Assembly: GCF_000718555.1 (NCBI RefSeq)
Contig: NZ_JOAN01000012.1
Location: 62,001-126,000 of the forward strand
Direction: 5' to 3'
DNA from: Micromonospora chokoriensis
GTDB lineage: Bacteria; Actinomycetota; Actinomycetes; Mycobacteriales; Micromonosporaceae
DNA length: 64,000 bases
Shown: positions 39,901-48,300 of the stretch, piece by piece
How the letters are laid out: every line of letters begins with the position of its first letter
Position numbering within the stretch: the first letter of the stretch is position 1
Translations under genes and position numbers: made by a program
Notes under the pieces: generated by a model
What the model was told of the DNA's origin: nothing
The model's database searches: none
Seen by the model: the letters and a program-made list of their open reading frames with translations, nothing else

Positions 39901-41613
39901 ACCGAGCGCGGTGTGCCGGAGGGCTGGCTGACCGAGTTGGAGGCCACCCGCCGGGTGCTGCGGGTCCGGATCGCGGGCGAGCAGCGCTGGGTGGGCGTCG
40001 AGGACGCCGCCCGCCTGCGCGACGCCCTCGGCGTGGCGCTGCCGGTGGGGGTGGCCGAGGCGTACCTCGCCCCGGTGGCCGATCCGCTCGGTGACCTGGT
40101 GGCCCGCTACGCGCGCACCCACGGGCCGTTCGCCGCGGCAAGCTGCGCGGCCCGCTTCGGGCTCGGCGTGTTCGTCGTCGAGCAGGCGCTGCGCCGGCTC
40201 GGCGCCACCGGGCGGGTGGTCTCCGGGGAGTTCACCCCGGATTCGACCGGCGCCCAGTGGTGTGACGCCGAGGTACTGCGGATGCTGCGCCGCCGCTCGC
40301 TCGCGGCGCTGCGCCGGGAGATCGAGCCGGTGCCGCCCCGGGCGCTGGCGACGTTCCTGCCCCGCTGGCAGCAGGTCGGCTCGTCCGGCCGAGGTGTGGA
40401 GGCGCTCGCCGCCACTGTGGAGCAGTTGCAGGGCGCGGCGGTGCCGGCGTCCGCCTTGGAGCGGTTGGTGCTGCCCGCGCGGGTCGCGGACTACTCCCCC
40501 GCCCAGCTCGACGAGCTGTGCGCGAGCGGGGAGGTGCTCTGGGCGGGGTCGGGTGCGATCTCCGGGGGTGACGGCTGGGTCACCCTGGCGTACGCGGACG
40601 CCGCGCCGCTGCTGCTCCCGCCGCCCGACGAGGCGTTGACCCACACTCCGCTGCACGAGGCGGTGCTCGACGCGCTCGGCGACGGGCAGGCGCTGTTCTT
40701 CCGCCCGCTGGCCGACCGGGTCGGCTCGACCGACGACGCCGCGCTGACCGGGGCGATCTGGGACCTGGTCTGGGCGGGGCACCTCACCAACGACACCCTC
40801 GCCCCGCTACGCGCGGTGCTCGGCGCTGGCGGTGCGCACCGCTCCCGGCCGTCCGCGCCCCGCACCCGTTATCGGCGGCCCGGTCGGGTGGCGCTGCCCA
40901 CCCGGGGTGGCCCGCCGACGGTCGCCGGCCGCTGGTCACGCCTCCCGGAGCGGGACCTCGACCCGACCCGGCGGGCCGCCGCGCTCGCCGATCTGCTGCT
41001 GGAGCGGCACGGGGTGGTCACCCGCGGCGCGGTGATGGCCGAGCAGGTCATCGGCGGGTTCTCGGCGGTCTACCCGGTGCTGTCGGCGTTGGAGGAACGC
41101 GGAGCGGCCCGCCGGGGTTACTTCGTCGAAGGGCTCGGCGCGGCGCAGTTCGCCGTACCCGGTGCGGTGGACCGGCTGCGGGCGCTGGCCGACCCGACCG
41201 ACGGCGCCCGGGGCCGGGGTGCGGCGGCCACTGTGCTCGCCGCGACCGACCCGGCCAACCCGTACGGCGCGGCGCTGCCCTGGCCGGAACGGGTGGTCGA
41301 CTCCGGCGACGGGGCTGCGCCTGCGACCGGGCACCGGGCCGGGCGCAAGGCGGGTGCCCTGGTGGTGCAGGTCGGCGGCGACCTCGTCCTCTACGTCGAA
41401 CGCGGGGGCCGGACGTTGCTCTCGTTCAGCGACGACACCGACATGCTCGCCGCAGCCGGCAAGGCGCTCGCCGACGCCGTCCATTCCGGGGCGTTGGGCG
41501 CGATGTCGGTGGAGCGGGCCGACGGCGAGGCGGTGCACTCCTCGCCGCTGCGTGACGCGCTGACCGCCGCCGGTTTCCGGGCCACCCCCCGCGGCCTACG
41601 CCTGCGCGGCTGA
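36961..41613 (+). CDS. lhr: Lhr-type ATP-dependent DNA helicase
   Basis: A 1550-residue SF2 helicase. Walker A APTGSGKTL near residue 50, DEVH near 175, SATVR, then TNSRRSAERLCARL and the motif VI region ERVGRAGHQ-like (LQRVGRAGHQVG). The Lhr winged-helix and core C-terminal domains follow, giving the full length of the large actinobacterial form. Lhr unwinds RNA:DNA hybrids 3' to 5' and is linked to DNA-damage tolerance. GTG at 36961 is chosen as the family-like start; the frame is open for 23 more codons. An insertion of about 55 residues near 310-370 is Gly/Ala-rich. Confidence 0.94.
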   Translation: MTGADADAGAVLAGFGPATRAWFDAAFAAPTAAQTGAWRSVAAGRNALVVAPTGSGKTLAAFLWSLDRLAREPAPAEARQRCRVLYVSPLKALAVDVERNLRAPLAGIRQAATRLGVAPPDITVGMRTGDTPADERRAFARTPPDILITTPESLFLLLTSAARDSLRGVQTVIVDEVHAVAGSKRGAHLALSLERLDELLPSPAQRIGLSATVRPIDACAQFLGGARPVDVVQPATPKTIEVSVQVPVEDMTRLDEQEQPAEDDLGGPGPRRASIWPAVEERVFTLIGQHRSTIVFTNSRRSAERLCARLNELAAEAVAATSGESAIGVPEGLPAGDDGLAGGAQRWGGPAGPLRNRPPAEVMAQSGAATGAAPVIARAHHGSVSREERKHIEEALKSGQLPAVVATSSLELGIDMGAVDLVVQIEAPPSVAAGLQRVGRAGHQVGAVSRGVVFPKHRGDLLSCAVVAERMTDGAIEELHYPRNPLDVLAQQIVAMVALEPWPLGDLAVLVRRAAPFAELPDSALHAVLDMLSGRYPSTAFAELRPRLVWDRATDLLTGRPGAQRLAVTSGGTIPDRGLFGVFLAGAERAARVGELDEEMVYESRVGDVFLLGSSSWRIEEITPDRVLVSPAPGQAARMPFWKGDQLGRPVELGRAIGARVRTLLRQTDEAALAALRDSGLDEWAASNLMAYLREQREATRSLPDDRTVVVERFRDELGDWRLAVHSVLGARVNGPWALAVGRRLAERYGVDAQVMPSDDGIVVRLPDTADEPPGADVVVFEPDEITQLVEESVGTSALFAARFRECAARSLLLPRRDPRRRQPLWQQRQRAAQLLDVAREYADFPVTLEAARECLQDVFDQPALAGLMRDLATRKVRLVEVETSAPSPFARSLLFGYVGAFLYEGDAPLAERRAAALALDSTLLGELLGRVDLRELLDPAVLTETDRQLRWLTEQRRPRDAEDVVELLRVLGDLSDAELTERGVPEGWLTELEATRRVLRVRIAGEQRWVGVEDAARLRDALGVALPVGVAEAYLAPVADPLGDLVARYARTHGPFAAASCAARFGLGVFVVEQALRRLGATGRVVSGEFTPDSTGAQWCDAEVLRMLRRRSLAALRREIEPVPPRALATFLPRWQQVGSSGRGVEALAATVEQLQGAAVPASALERLVLPARVADYSPAQLDELCASGEVLWAGSGAISGGDGWVTLAYADAAPLLLPPPDEALTHTPLHEAVLDALGDGQALFFRPLADRVGSTDDAALTGAIWDLVWAGHLTNDTLAPLRAVLGAGGAHRSRPSAPRTRYRRPGRVALPTRGGPPTVAGRWSRLPERDLDPTRRAAALADLLLERHGVVTRGAVMAEQVIGGFSAVYPVLSALEERGAARRGYFVEGLGAAQFAVPGAVDRLRALADPTDGARGRGAAATVLAATDPANPYGAALPWPERVVDSGDGAAPATGHRAGRKAGALVVQVGGDLVLYVERGGRTLLSFSDDTDMLAAAGKALADAVHSGALGAMSVERADGEAVHSSPLRDALTAAGFRATPRGLRLRG

Positions 41614-41713
41614 CCAGTCAGTTACGGCCCACTCCTAGCGGTCCGGGCTTGCGCGGTCGGGTCCTGCGCGGCCGAAGCTTGCGCGGCCACCGAGGGCAAC
41701 CTTGCACTGAGCC

Positions 41714-41751
41714 TGATGACTGTGAGTCATCACGATGACTCACAGTCATCA
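41714..41751. terminator. Nested palindrome between convergent genes
   Basis: Perfect 18-bp arms (TGATGACTGTGAGTCATC and complement) with a 2-nt centre. Each arm is itself a hairpin (ATGACT-GTG-AGTCAT), so the site can fold as one long hairpin or two small ones. It lies between lhr and the lipoprotein gene, which converge, consistent with bidirectional termination. It could also be a tandem protein-binding site. Confidence 0.65.
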
Positions 41752-41796
41752 CCCTCAAAAGGACGACACGTCTCGGCCACGCGGACGCCTCGGCGC

Positions 41797-42351
41797 TCAA
41801 CGAAGTTCGTTGAGCACCTTCTCGTAGCGCGGGCGGTCAGCGGCCGGGGTCTTCGCCTCCAGGTAGTTCAGCACCACCGCGCCGCGCTGGTACGACTGGC
41901 CGCCCCAGGTCCCCGCGATGTCACTGGCGCTGGTCTCGTCCGGAAAGACGTACACGGTGACGGCGCCGGTGGCCATCAGCTCGGAACAGCCCAGGCCCAG
42001 GCCGTCCGGCCCACACTCGACCGAGCGGTCCTTCGGGCTCGGCACCTTGAGGCCGGCGGCCCGGAAGGCGTCGACGACCTGCTTCGCCCCGGGCGCACCG
42101 GCCGGACGCTTGGGGAGCACCACCGGAGGCGGGCTGGCCGGGCGCCGCTGCGTCGGGCCCTGCGTCGCCGTGGACGGCGAGGTCGTGCCGTCGACGCCGG
42201 GCGATTCCGGGGGCGTCGGCGTGGTCGGGGCCGACTCGGACGAGGCGGATGGGGCCGCGTTCGGGCGACCGTCGTCGGCACTGCCACAGCCGGCGGTGAG
42301 GGCGACGGCGACCAGCAGGATTCCGATCGCGGGAAGGTTCCGATTTGTCAC
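41797..42351 (-). CDS. Putative lipoprotein of unknown function
   Basis: A 184-residue protein with a lipoprotein signal (ILLVAVALTAGC, lipidated C22), a long Ser/Thr/Pro linker (about 25-85) and a compact C-terminal domain with two cysteines (RSVECGPDGLGLGCSELMATGAVTVYVFPDE). It is expected to be anchored on the outside of the membrane. GTG at 42351 is used since it sits directly before the basic signal start (TNRNLP). No family recognised. Confidence 0.7.
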   Translation of the reverse strand: MTNRNLPAIGILLVAVALTAGCGSADDGRPNAAPSASSESAPTTPTPPESPGVDGTTSPSTATQGPTQRRPASPPPVVLPKRPAGAPGAKQVVDAFRAAGLKVPSPKDRSVECGPDGLGLGCSELMATGAVTVYVFPDETSASDIAGTWGGQSYQRGAVVLNYLEAKTPAADRPRYEKVLNELR

Positions 42352-42492
42352 CAGGGCAGTCTGCCCAACGCCTTCCGGCGGCGGGAGGGGCCGGTCGGCC
42401 ACTGCGCTGTCCCGTATCCGCCATTCGCCGGTCGATCTCGCGACGAACTCGTCCTGGAACTGCGTACCGACGCCGAGGGTCAGCCTGCGCAC

Positions 42493-42729
42493 ATGCCCGC
42501 CGCACCCGCCGAGCTGCTCGGTCCGCTGCCGGCCATGGTCCGGGTGAGCGCTCCGGGAGCTGCGCTGGCCTTCCCGGCGGTGCACGGACGGACCTTCGGC
42601 GACGCACCGGCCGGCGGCCTGGTGGCGTACGTCGACTCGGCCGATCTGGTCGCGGTCGCGGTCAACGGAGCGCGGGCCGCGGACCTCCTTTCGGCGTCGC
42701 CGGGGGACCTCCTGCGGGTATCGGGCTGA
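42493..42729 (+). pseudogene. Orphan C-terminal domain of a SAM hydroxide adenosyltransferase (DUF62-like)
   Basis: A 78-residue frame resembling only the C-terminal beta domain of SAM hydroxide adenosyltransferases: HGRTFGDAPAGGLVAYVDSA, then VAVAVNGARAADLLSASPGD, corresponding to the family pattern RTYxDVPxGEL-VDSxGxLxIAVNxGxAAxxLG-GD. The N-terminal SAM-binding domain of about 180 residues is absent; the DNA upstream is the lipoprotein gene on the other strand. Either a gene remnant or a stand-alone small domain. ATG at 42493 with no clear ribosome site. Confidence 0.55.
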
Positions 42730-42754
42730 TGTTCGACTGTGGAATGCTTCTCCG

Positions 42755-42997
42755 GTGGGTGAACATGTAGTTCCGGTGGGTTGTCCCTGCTGTGCGTCAC
42801 GGACCGGCGGCGGGACCTGCCCGGTCTGTTTCTGGACCGACGACGGCCAGACCGACGCCGACGCCGACGCCGTACGGGGTGGCCCCAACGGCGACCTGAG
42901 CCTCTCGCACGCCCGACTCAACTACGCCGTCTACGGTGCCAGCCACCCGCGCTACCAGGACATGGTGCGCACGGCTCGCCCCGACGAGCGCCCCTGA
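42755..42997 (+). CDS. Cysteine-rich CPCC family protein
   Basis: An 80-residue protein with the CPCC motif and a second knuckle: CPCC, then CPVCFWTDDGQTD, then RGGPNGDLSLSHARLNYAVYG. The paired CPxC motifs probably bind zinc. The family is widespread and uncharacterised, and is often found near polymorphic toxin genes, though none are seen here. GTG at 42755 is the likely start. Confidence 0.82.
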   Translation: MGEHVVPVGCPCCASRTGGGTCPVCFWTDDGQTDADADAVRGGPNGDLSLSHARLNYAVYGASHPRYQDMVRTARPDERP

Positions 42998-43025
42998 CGG
43001 CAGCACCCGACGGGGCGAGCCCGGC

Positions 43026-44288
43026 TCAGCAGACCGGCACGCTGCCGCCGTACACGCTGGAGATGTACGCGTGGCTGACGTACTGCCCGCTGGCCAGACG
43101 GTTCCAGCGGGTGGTGGTCCGGTAGGGCCCGGCGACCGACTGGCCGGTGACGTAGCACTGGATCGGCACGTGGGCCAGCCGGGCGGCGAGGCCACGGCTC
43201 GCGTACGACGTGCTGGCCCCGACGCGGATGTTGAGCGGCCCGTCACCGACCACGCCGCGCGGCCCGCTGCCGGTCCACAGGTAGGCGACGTCCACCCAGG
43301 CGTTTGTGGTCAGCCGCAGCCCGTCCCAGAACGTGCCGTCGGCCAGGTCGACGCCGGCCGGGTTGAGCACGGTCCGCCCGAACTGGTCCCGTCCGCCGTT
43401 GTAACCGGACTGGTACGCGGCCTGCGCCTCGGGTCGACCCTGCGGCAGGTTCTTCCAGTTCTCCCGGACCGATGAGGGGTTCCAGTAGTCGTCGCGGGTG
43501 TTCCACGGCCCGACGTCCCAGACCGGGGCGTACTCGCAGCGGGAGCCGCTTGTCGTGCAGACCCGCACGGTGTAGTCGCCGGTGTTGATCGGGGAGAGAC
43601 CCCGCCGCGACGGCAGCGCCGCGAAGTGGTCCCGGGGCTGCACGATACGACCGTTGGCGGTCTGCTCGCCGACCAGCCCGATGCGGGTGGCGTACACCCG
43701 GTAGGTGCGGCCGGGCGTGGCGGCGGAGACGGCGGCGGTCGCGTCGGCGGTGAGCTGCACGCCCCGTACCGTCGCCGTGGCGCCGCCGTCAGGGGCGGTG
43801 AGCACCACCCGGGTCTGTACCTGGGTGACCGGCCGGTCGAAGACCGCGCCGCCGGTGGCCGCCCGCCACTCCGTCCAGCCGGCGGGCCGCCAGCCGCGGA
43901 CCTGCGCCTCCACGGTCGCCCCGGTCGGGACCGCGGCGCTGATCTCGGCGCGGACCCGGGTGGCGGGCCGGGCGAGGGTGCGGGGAGCGGTCAGCAGCAT
44001 CCCCTCGGCGACCGCGCTGTGCGGGCTGCGGGCACCGCGACCGGTGGACCGGGCCTCCCGTAGTCGTAGGCCGGCGGCGGTGCGCCGGACGTTGACGTCG
44101 TCGCGATCGACGATCGTGAGGTCGGCGCTCCATCGTTCGTCGCCGGGTGCGGCGGCGACGAGGGCGATCGGGGCGTCGGTGGATGCGGCCGGGGTGTGGC
44201 CGGTGGCGGGCAGGAGCGCTGCGGTGAGCAGGAGGGAGAGGGCGGCGACAAGGGCGACAGATGGGATACGACAATGATGTCGCTTCAT
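43026..44288 (-). CDS. Secreted protein with C-terminal SH3b domain
   Basis: A 420-residue exported protein. The signal peptide (KRHHCRIPSVALVAALSLLL to about residue 33) is followed by a beta-rich domain (about 50-190), a segment with a barrel-like feel (CEYAPVWDVGPWNTRDDYWN) and a terminal SH3b-like domain (GPLNIRVGASTSYASRGL to YVSHAYISSVYGG). SH3b domains usually bind cell-wall peptides. ATG at 44288 is chosen for its GAGGAG at 7 nt; ATG 44294 is too close to that site. No catalytic motif is evident. Confidence 0.72.
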   Translation of the reverse strand: MKRHHCRIPSVALVAALSLLLTAALLPATGHTPAASTDAPIALVAAAPGDERWSADLTIVDRDDVNVRRTAAGLRLREARSTGRGARSPHSAVAEGMLLTAPRTLARPATRVRAEISAAVPTGATVEAQVRGWRPAGWTEWRAATGGAVFDRPVTQVQTRVVLTAPDGGATATVRGVQLTADATAAVSAATPGRTYRVYATRIGLVGEQTANGRIVQPRDHFAALPSRRGLSPINTGDYTVRVCTTSGSRCEYAPVWDVGPWNTRDDYWNPSSVRENWKNLPQGRPEAQAAYQSGYNGGRDQFGRTVLNPAGVDLADGTFWDGLRLTTNAWVDVAYLWTGSGPRGVVGDGPLNIRVGASTSYASRGLAARLAHVPIQCYVTGQSVAGPYRTTTRWNRLASGQYVSHAYISSVYGGSVPVC

Positions 44289-44397
44289 GGGCATTCTCCT
44301 CAGAACTCCCTGACCCTCGCATGTCCGGAGATCATGAGGAACCTCTGTACAAATAGCGACACATGCGAATCTTGCTCGAAAGAGGGAGGATGGCAGG

Positions 44398-45207
44398 GTG
44401 CCCGAAGGCGACACCGTCTGGAACACCGCGCGCGTGCTGCATCGCGCGCTGGCCGGCGCGCGGATCACCGGCAGTGATTTCCGGGTGCCGCAGTTGGCGA
44501 CCACGGACCTCTCCGGCTGGACCGTCCGCGAGTCGGCCAGCCGGGGCAAGCACCTGCTGCTGCGCCTCAGCGCTCCGACCGAGGCGCACTGGACCCTGCA
44601 CTCCCACCTGCGGATGGACGGCGCCTGGCGGGCGTACGCCCCGGGGGAACGCTGGACCGGCCGACCCGCGCACCTGATCCGGGTGGTGCTGCGCAGCCCC
44701 GGCGCCGTCGCGGTCGGCTACCACCTGCACGAGCTGACCCTGGTGCCGACCGCCGAGGAAGACGAGTTGGTCGGCCACCTCGGCCCCGACCTGCTCGGCT
44801 CGGACTGGGATCCGGCCGAGGCGGTCCGTCGGCTCACCGACCACCCGGAGCAGACCATCGGCGAGGCGCTGCTCGACCAGCGCAACCTGGCCGGCGTGGG
44901 CAACCTCTACAAGTGCGAGGTGCTGTTCCTGCGCGGTGTGTCACCGTGGACCCGGGTCGACGCGGTGCCCGATCTGCCGGGCCTGGTGGCCCTCGCGCAG
45001 CGGCTGCTCGCCGCCAACCGCGGTCGGTGGACGCAGAGCAGCACCGGCTCGCTGCACCGCGGGCAGACCAGCTACGTGTACGGCCGACGCGCCCAGCCCT
45101 GTCGCCGCTGCGGTGCCCCGATCCGCAAGGAGGAGTTGGGCGACCGGGTCACCTACTGGTGCCCGGTCTGCCAGCCCGAGCGCCCGGGTTCACCGTCATC
45201 GGGCTGA
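44398..45207 (+). CDS. nei: Fpg/Nei family DNA glycosylase
   Basis: A 269-residue bifunctional DNA glycosylase/AP lyase. The processed N-terminus PEGD provides catalytic Pro2 and Glu3. The helix-two-turn-helix region EALLDQRNLAGVGNLYKCEVLF and the zinc finger (CRRCGAPI ... CPVC) are intact. It removes oxidised bases; the actinobacterial Nei2 type is most likely. GTG at 44398. Divergent from the secreted SH3b gene. Confidence 0.92.
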   Translation: MPEGDTVWNTARVLHRALAGARITGSDFRVPQLATTDLSGWTVRESASRGKHLLLRLSAPTEAHWTLHSHLRMDGAWRAYAPGERWTGRPAHLIRVVLRSPGAVAVGYHLHELTLVPTAEEDELVGHLGPDLLGSDWDPAEAVRRLTDHPEQTIGEALLDQRNLAGVGNLYKCEVLFLRGVSPWTRVDAVPDLPGLVALAQRLLAANRGRWTQSSTGSLHRGQTSYVYGRRAQPCRRCGAPIRKEELGDRVTYWCPVCQPERPGSPSSG

Positions 45208-45321
45208 CCAGGGCTCTCGTCGAACCAGACCCGTCGCAGAAACGGACGATTGGGTAATTCCTAACCGGCCGCCGGAGTCGCATGCTGCGGTTGAGCGCTC
45301 ACCGACCGTCAGCAGAGTGCC

Positions 45322-45350
45322 GAGGTCCCCACGCCGGGGTGGCGGACCTC
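45322..45350. terminator. Hairpin between nei and the multicopper-oxidase-like gene
   Basis: GAGGTCC and GGACCTC plus inner CCAC/GTGG pair around a GCCGGG loop. It lies 115 bp after nei and 23 bp before the next start codon, so it may be a terminator or a leader structure. Confidence 0.35.
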
Positions 45351-45372
45351 GCGCCCCGAACCGGGGAGAGTC

Positions 45373-48300
45373 ATGGCGATGTTCCGCAGACTCCGCTCCA
45401 CCTTCTTCGAGCGGACCACCCGCGACACCGACGCCCGCGACAACGACCAGGCGGCAGCCGTGCCCGCCGCGCGTACCGCCGAGGAGACCGTCTCGACGCC
45501 GAGCCTGGACCCGGCCGTGGTGCCCCGCTACTTCGGCACCGTGCCGAACTTCGCCCACAGCCCCCGTCCCACGCGTGGCCCCGACGGGAAGGTGGCCGCC
45601 GGGACCGGGCTGCGCAAGTTCGTCGACCCGCTGCCCATCCCCGGCCAGCCGAGCCGCGGCGATCTCGGCAGCCACCTGCCGGTGGCCGCGCCGGACACGA
45701 TCAGCTATCCGGGCTGCGACTACTACGAGATCGGCCTCCAGGAGTACGCCCAGAGGCTGCACCGGGACCTGCCGGCCACCCGGTTGCGCGGCTACCGGCA
45801 GCTCAACCTGGGCACCGACCCGGCCGGACACAACACGGTGGTTCCTCCGGAACGACAGTGGCACCTCGGGCCGATGATCCTCGCCCGTCGAGGGCGACCG
45901 GTCCGGGTGAAGTTCATCAACCAGCTCCCCACCGGCCGGGCCGGCGAGCTGTTCCTGCCGGTCGACGACACCATCGAGGGGGCCGGGCTGGGCCCACTGG
46001 ACGGACCGGCGCCGTACCCGCAGAACCGGGCCGTGCTGCACCTGGCCGGGGCGCAGACCGGCTGGACCAGCGCGGGCAACCCGGGGCAGTGGATCACTCC
46101 GGCCGGGGAGATCACTCTGTACCCGACCGGGCCCGGCCTGGCCCACGTGCCGGACATGCCGGCGCCCGGTGCCGGGGCCACCACGCTCTACTTCCCGAAC
46201 GAGCAGAGCGGCCGGCTGCTGTGGTTGCACGACAACACTCTCGGCCTGGCCCGGCTCACCGTCTACGGCGGACAGCTCGCGCTCTACCTGCTCACCGACC
46301 CGGCCGAGGACCAGCTCGTCGCCGACGGGGTGCTGCCGGCCGACCAGCTACCCCTGGTGATCGAGGACAAGACGTTCGTCCCGGACGACACCCAACTCGC
46401 CGCCGAGGACCCGACCTGGGACCGGGAACGCTGGGGCGCCCGGGGAAGCCTCTGGCACCCGCACGTCTACCAACCCCGGCAGAACCCGTACCGGACCGGC
46501 GGACGCAACCCGACCGGCCGGTGGGACTACGGCCCGTGGACACGCGGCTGCGCCCCGGACGACACCCGCACCGACGGCTCTGTGCCGAACCCGTACCACG
46601 ACCCGGTCGACGCGCCGGACGAACCGCCGCTGAGCCCCGGTGTGCCACACCCGTCCGCTGTCCCCGAGGCGTACGGCGACACCCCGCTCGTCAACGGCGT
46701 CGCCTACCCGTACCTGGAGGTGCTGCCGCGCGCGTACCGGTTCCGGATCCTCAACGCCTGCCTGGACCGCAGCCTCAACCTCCAGCTCTACCGCGCCTGC
46801 TCCGACGCGGCGATGTGGACGGCCGACGGGGCGCTCGCCGACCCCGACGCCGGTGAGGTGCCGATGGTGCCCGCCACGCGGGCGGCGGACCGTCCGACGG
46901 GGTGGCCGACCGACGGTCGCGACGGCGGTGTGCCCGACCCGCGCGCCGCCGGCCCGGAGTTCATCCAGATCGGCAACGAGGCGGGCCTCCTGCCAGCGCC
47001 GGTGGTGCTGCCGAACCGACCGATCGGCTACCGCTACGACCGGCTCGACCCGACCGTGCTCAACGTCGACGGGCACACCCTGCTGCTCGCCCCGGGTGAG
47101 CGGGCCGACGTGCTTGTCGACTTCTCCGCCGTGCCGCCGGGCAGCACGCTGATCCTGTACAACGACGCCCCGGCCCCGCTGCCCGGCTTCGACAGCCGCT
47201 ACGACCAGCACACCGACGGCCCGGACCGCAGCGCCGAGGGCGGCCCGCCCCGGACCGAACCGGGGTACGGCCCGAACACCCGCACCCTGCTCCAGTTCCG
47301 GGTCGCCGGGACGCCCGCGCCGCCGTACGACCTGAGCCGGCTGCGCGAACGGCTGCCCCGGGCGTACGCGGCCAGCCAACGCCCGCCGATCGTCCCGCAG
47401 CCGGTGTACGACCCGGCGTTCGGGACCCGGACCGTGGTGGAGACGACGGTGCCGGTGCACGCCACCACTGTGACGTTCACGCCGACGGCCGGCACCGGCC
47501 CGGTGACCCTGCCGATCGCGGTCAAGGCCGCACAGCAGCTCTTCGAGCCGGAGCACGGCCGGCTGGTTGGTCGACTCGGCGTCGGGCACCCGCACGCCGG
47601 GCCGCTCAACCCGACGACGCTGCCGCTCGGTGCGACCGACCCGGTCACCGAGGTGCTCTTCGCCACCGACCCCGCCGTGCCGGTGGGCGCTCCCACCGAC
47701 GGCACGCAGCTCTGGCGGATCAGCGGCAACGTCCGGCAGACCGAGCCGTTGCACGTCGGCGGCTGCGACCTGCAGGTGATCAACAGAGTTGGCTGGGACG
47801 GCACGCTGCGCCCTCCGCACGGCACGGAGCTGGGCTGGAAGGGCATCGTCCGGGTCAACCCACGGGAGGACGTGGTGGTGGCGCTGCGCCCGGCCGCCCC
47901 GGCGCTGCCGTTCAAGCTGGGCGACAGCGTCCGGCTGCTCGACCCCTGTCGCCCGGCCGGGGCCCGGACCGGGTCGACGCCGATCAGCCCGGCCGACGGG
48001 CGACCCGCCACGGTCGTCAACCAACTGGTCAACCTGGGCTGGGAGTATCGCTGGCACAGCCAGCTCGCCGGTCACCGCGACGCCGGAATGACCCGGCCAC
48101 TTGTGCTGCGGGTGGCGCCGAAGGCACCGACCGGGCTGACCGCGACACCGGTGCCCGGCTCGGCCACGGCGCTACCCGCGATCACGTTGGCCTGGACCAG
48201 CAACGGCGGCCGACCGCCCGCCACCAGCCACCTGCTGCAACGGTCCACCGACGCGACCTTCGGCGGCGAGGTCACCACGATCACCGTCGCGGCCGCCGCC

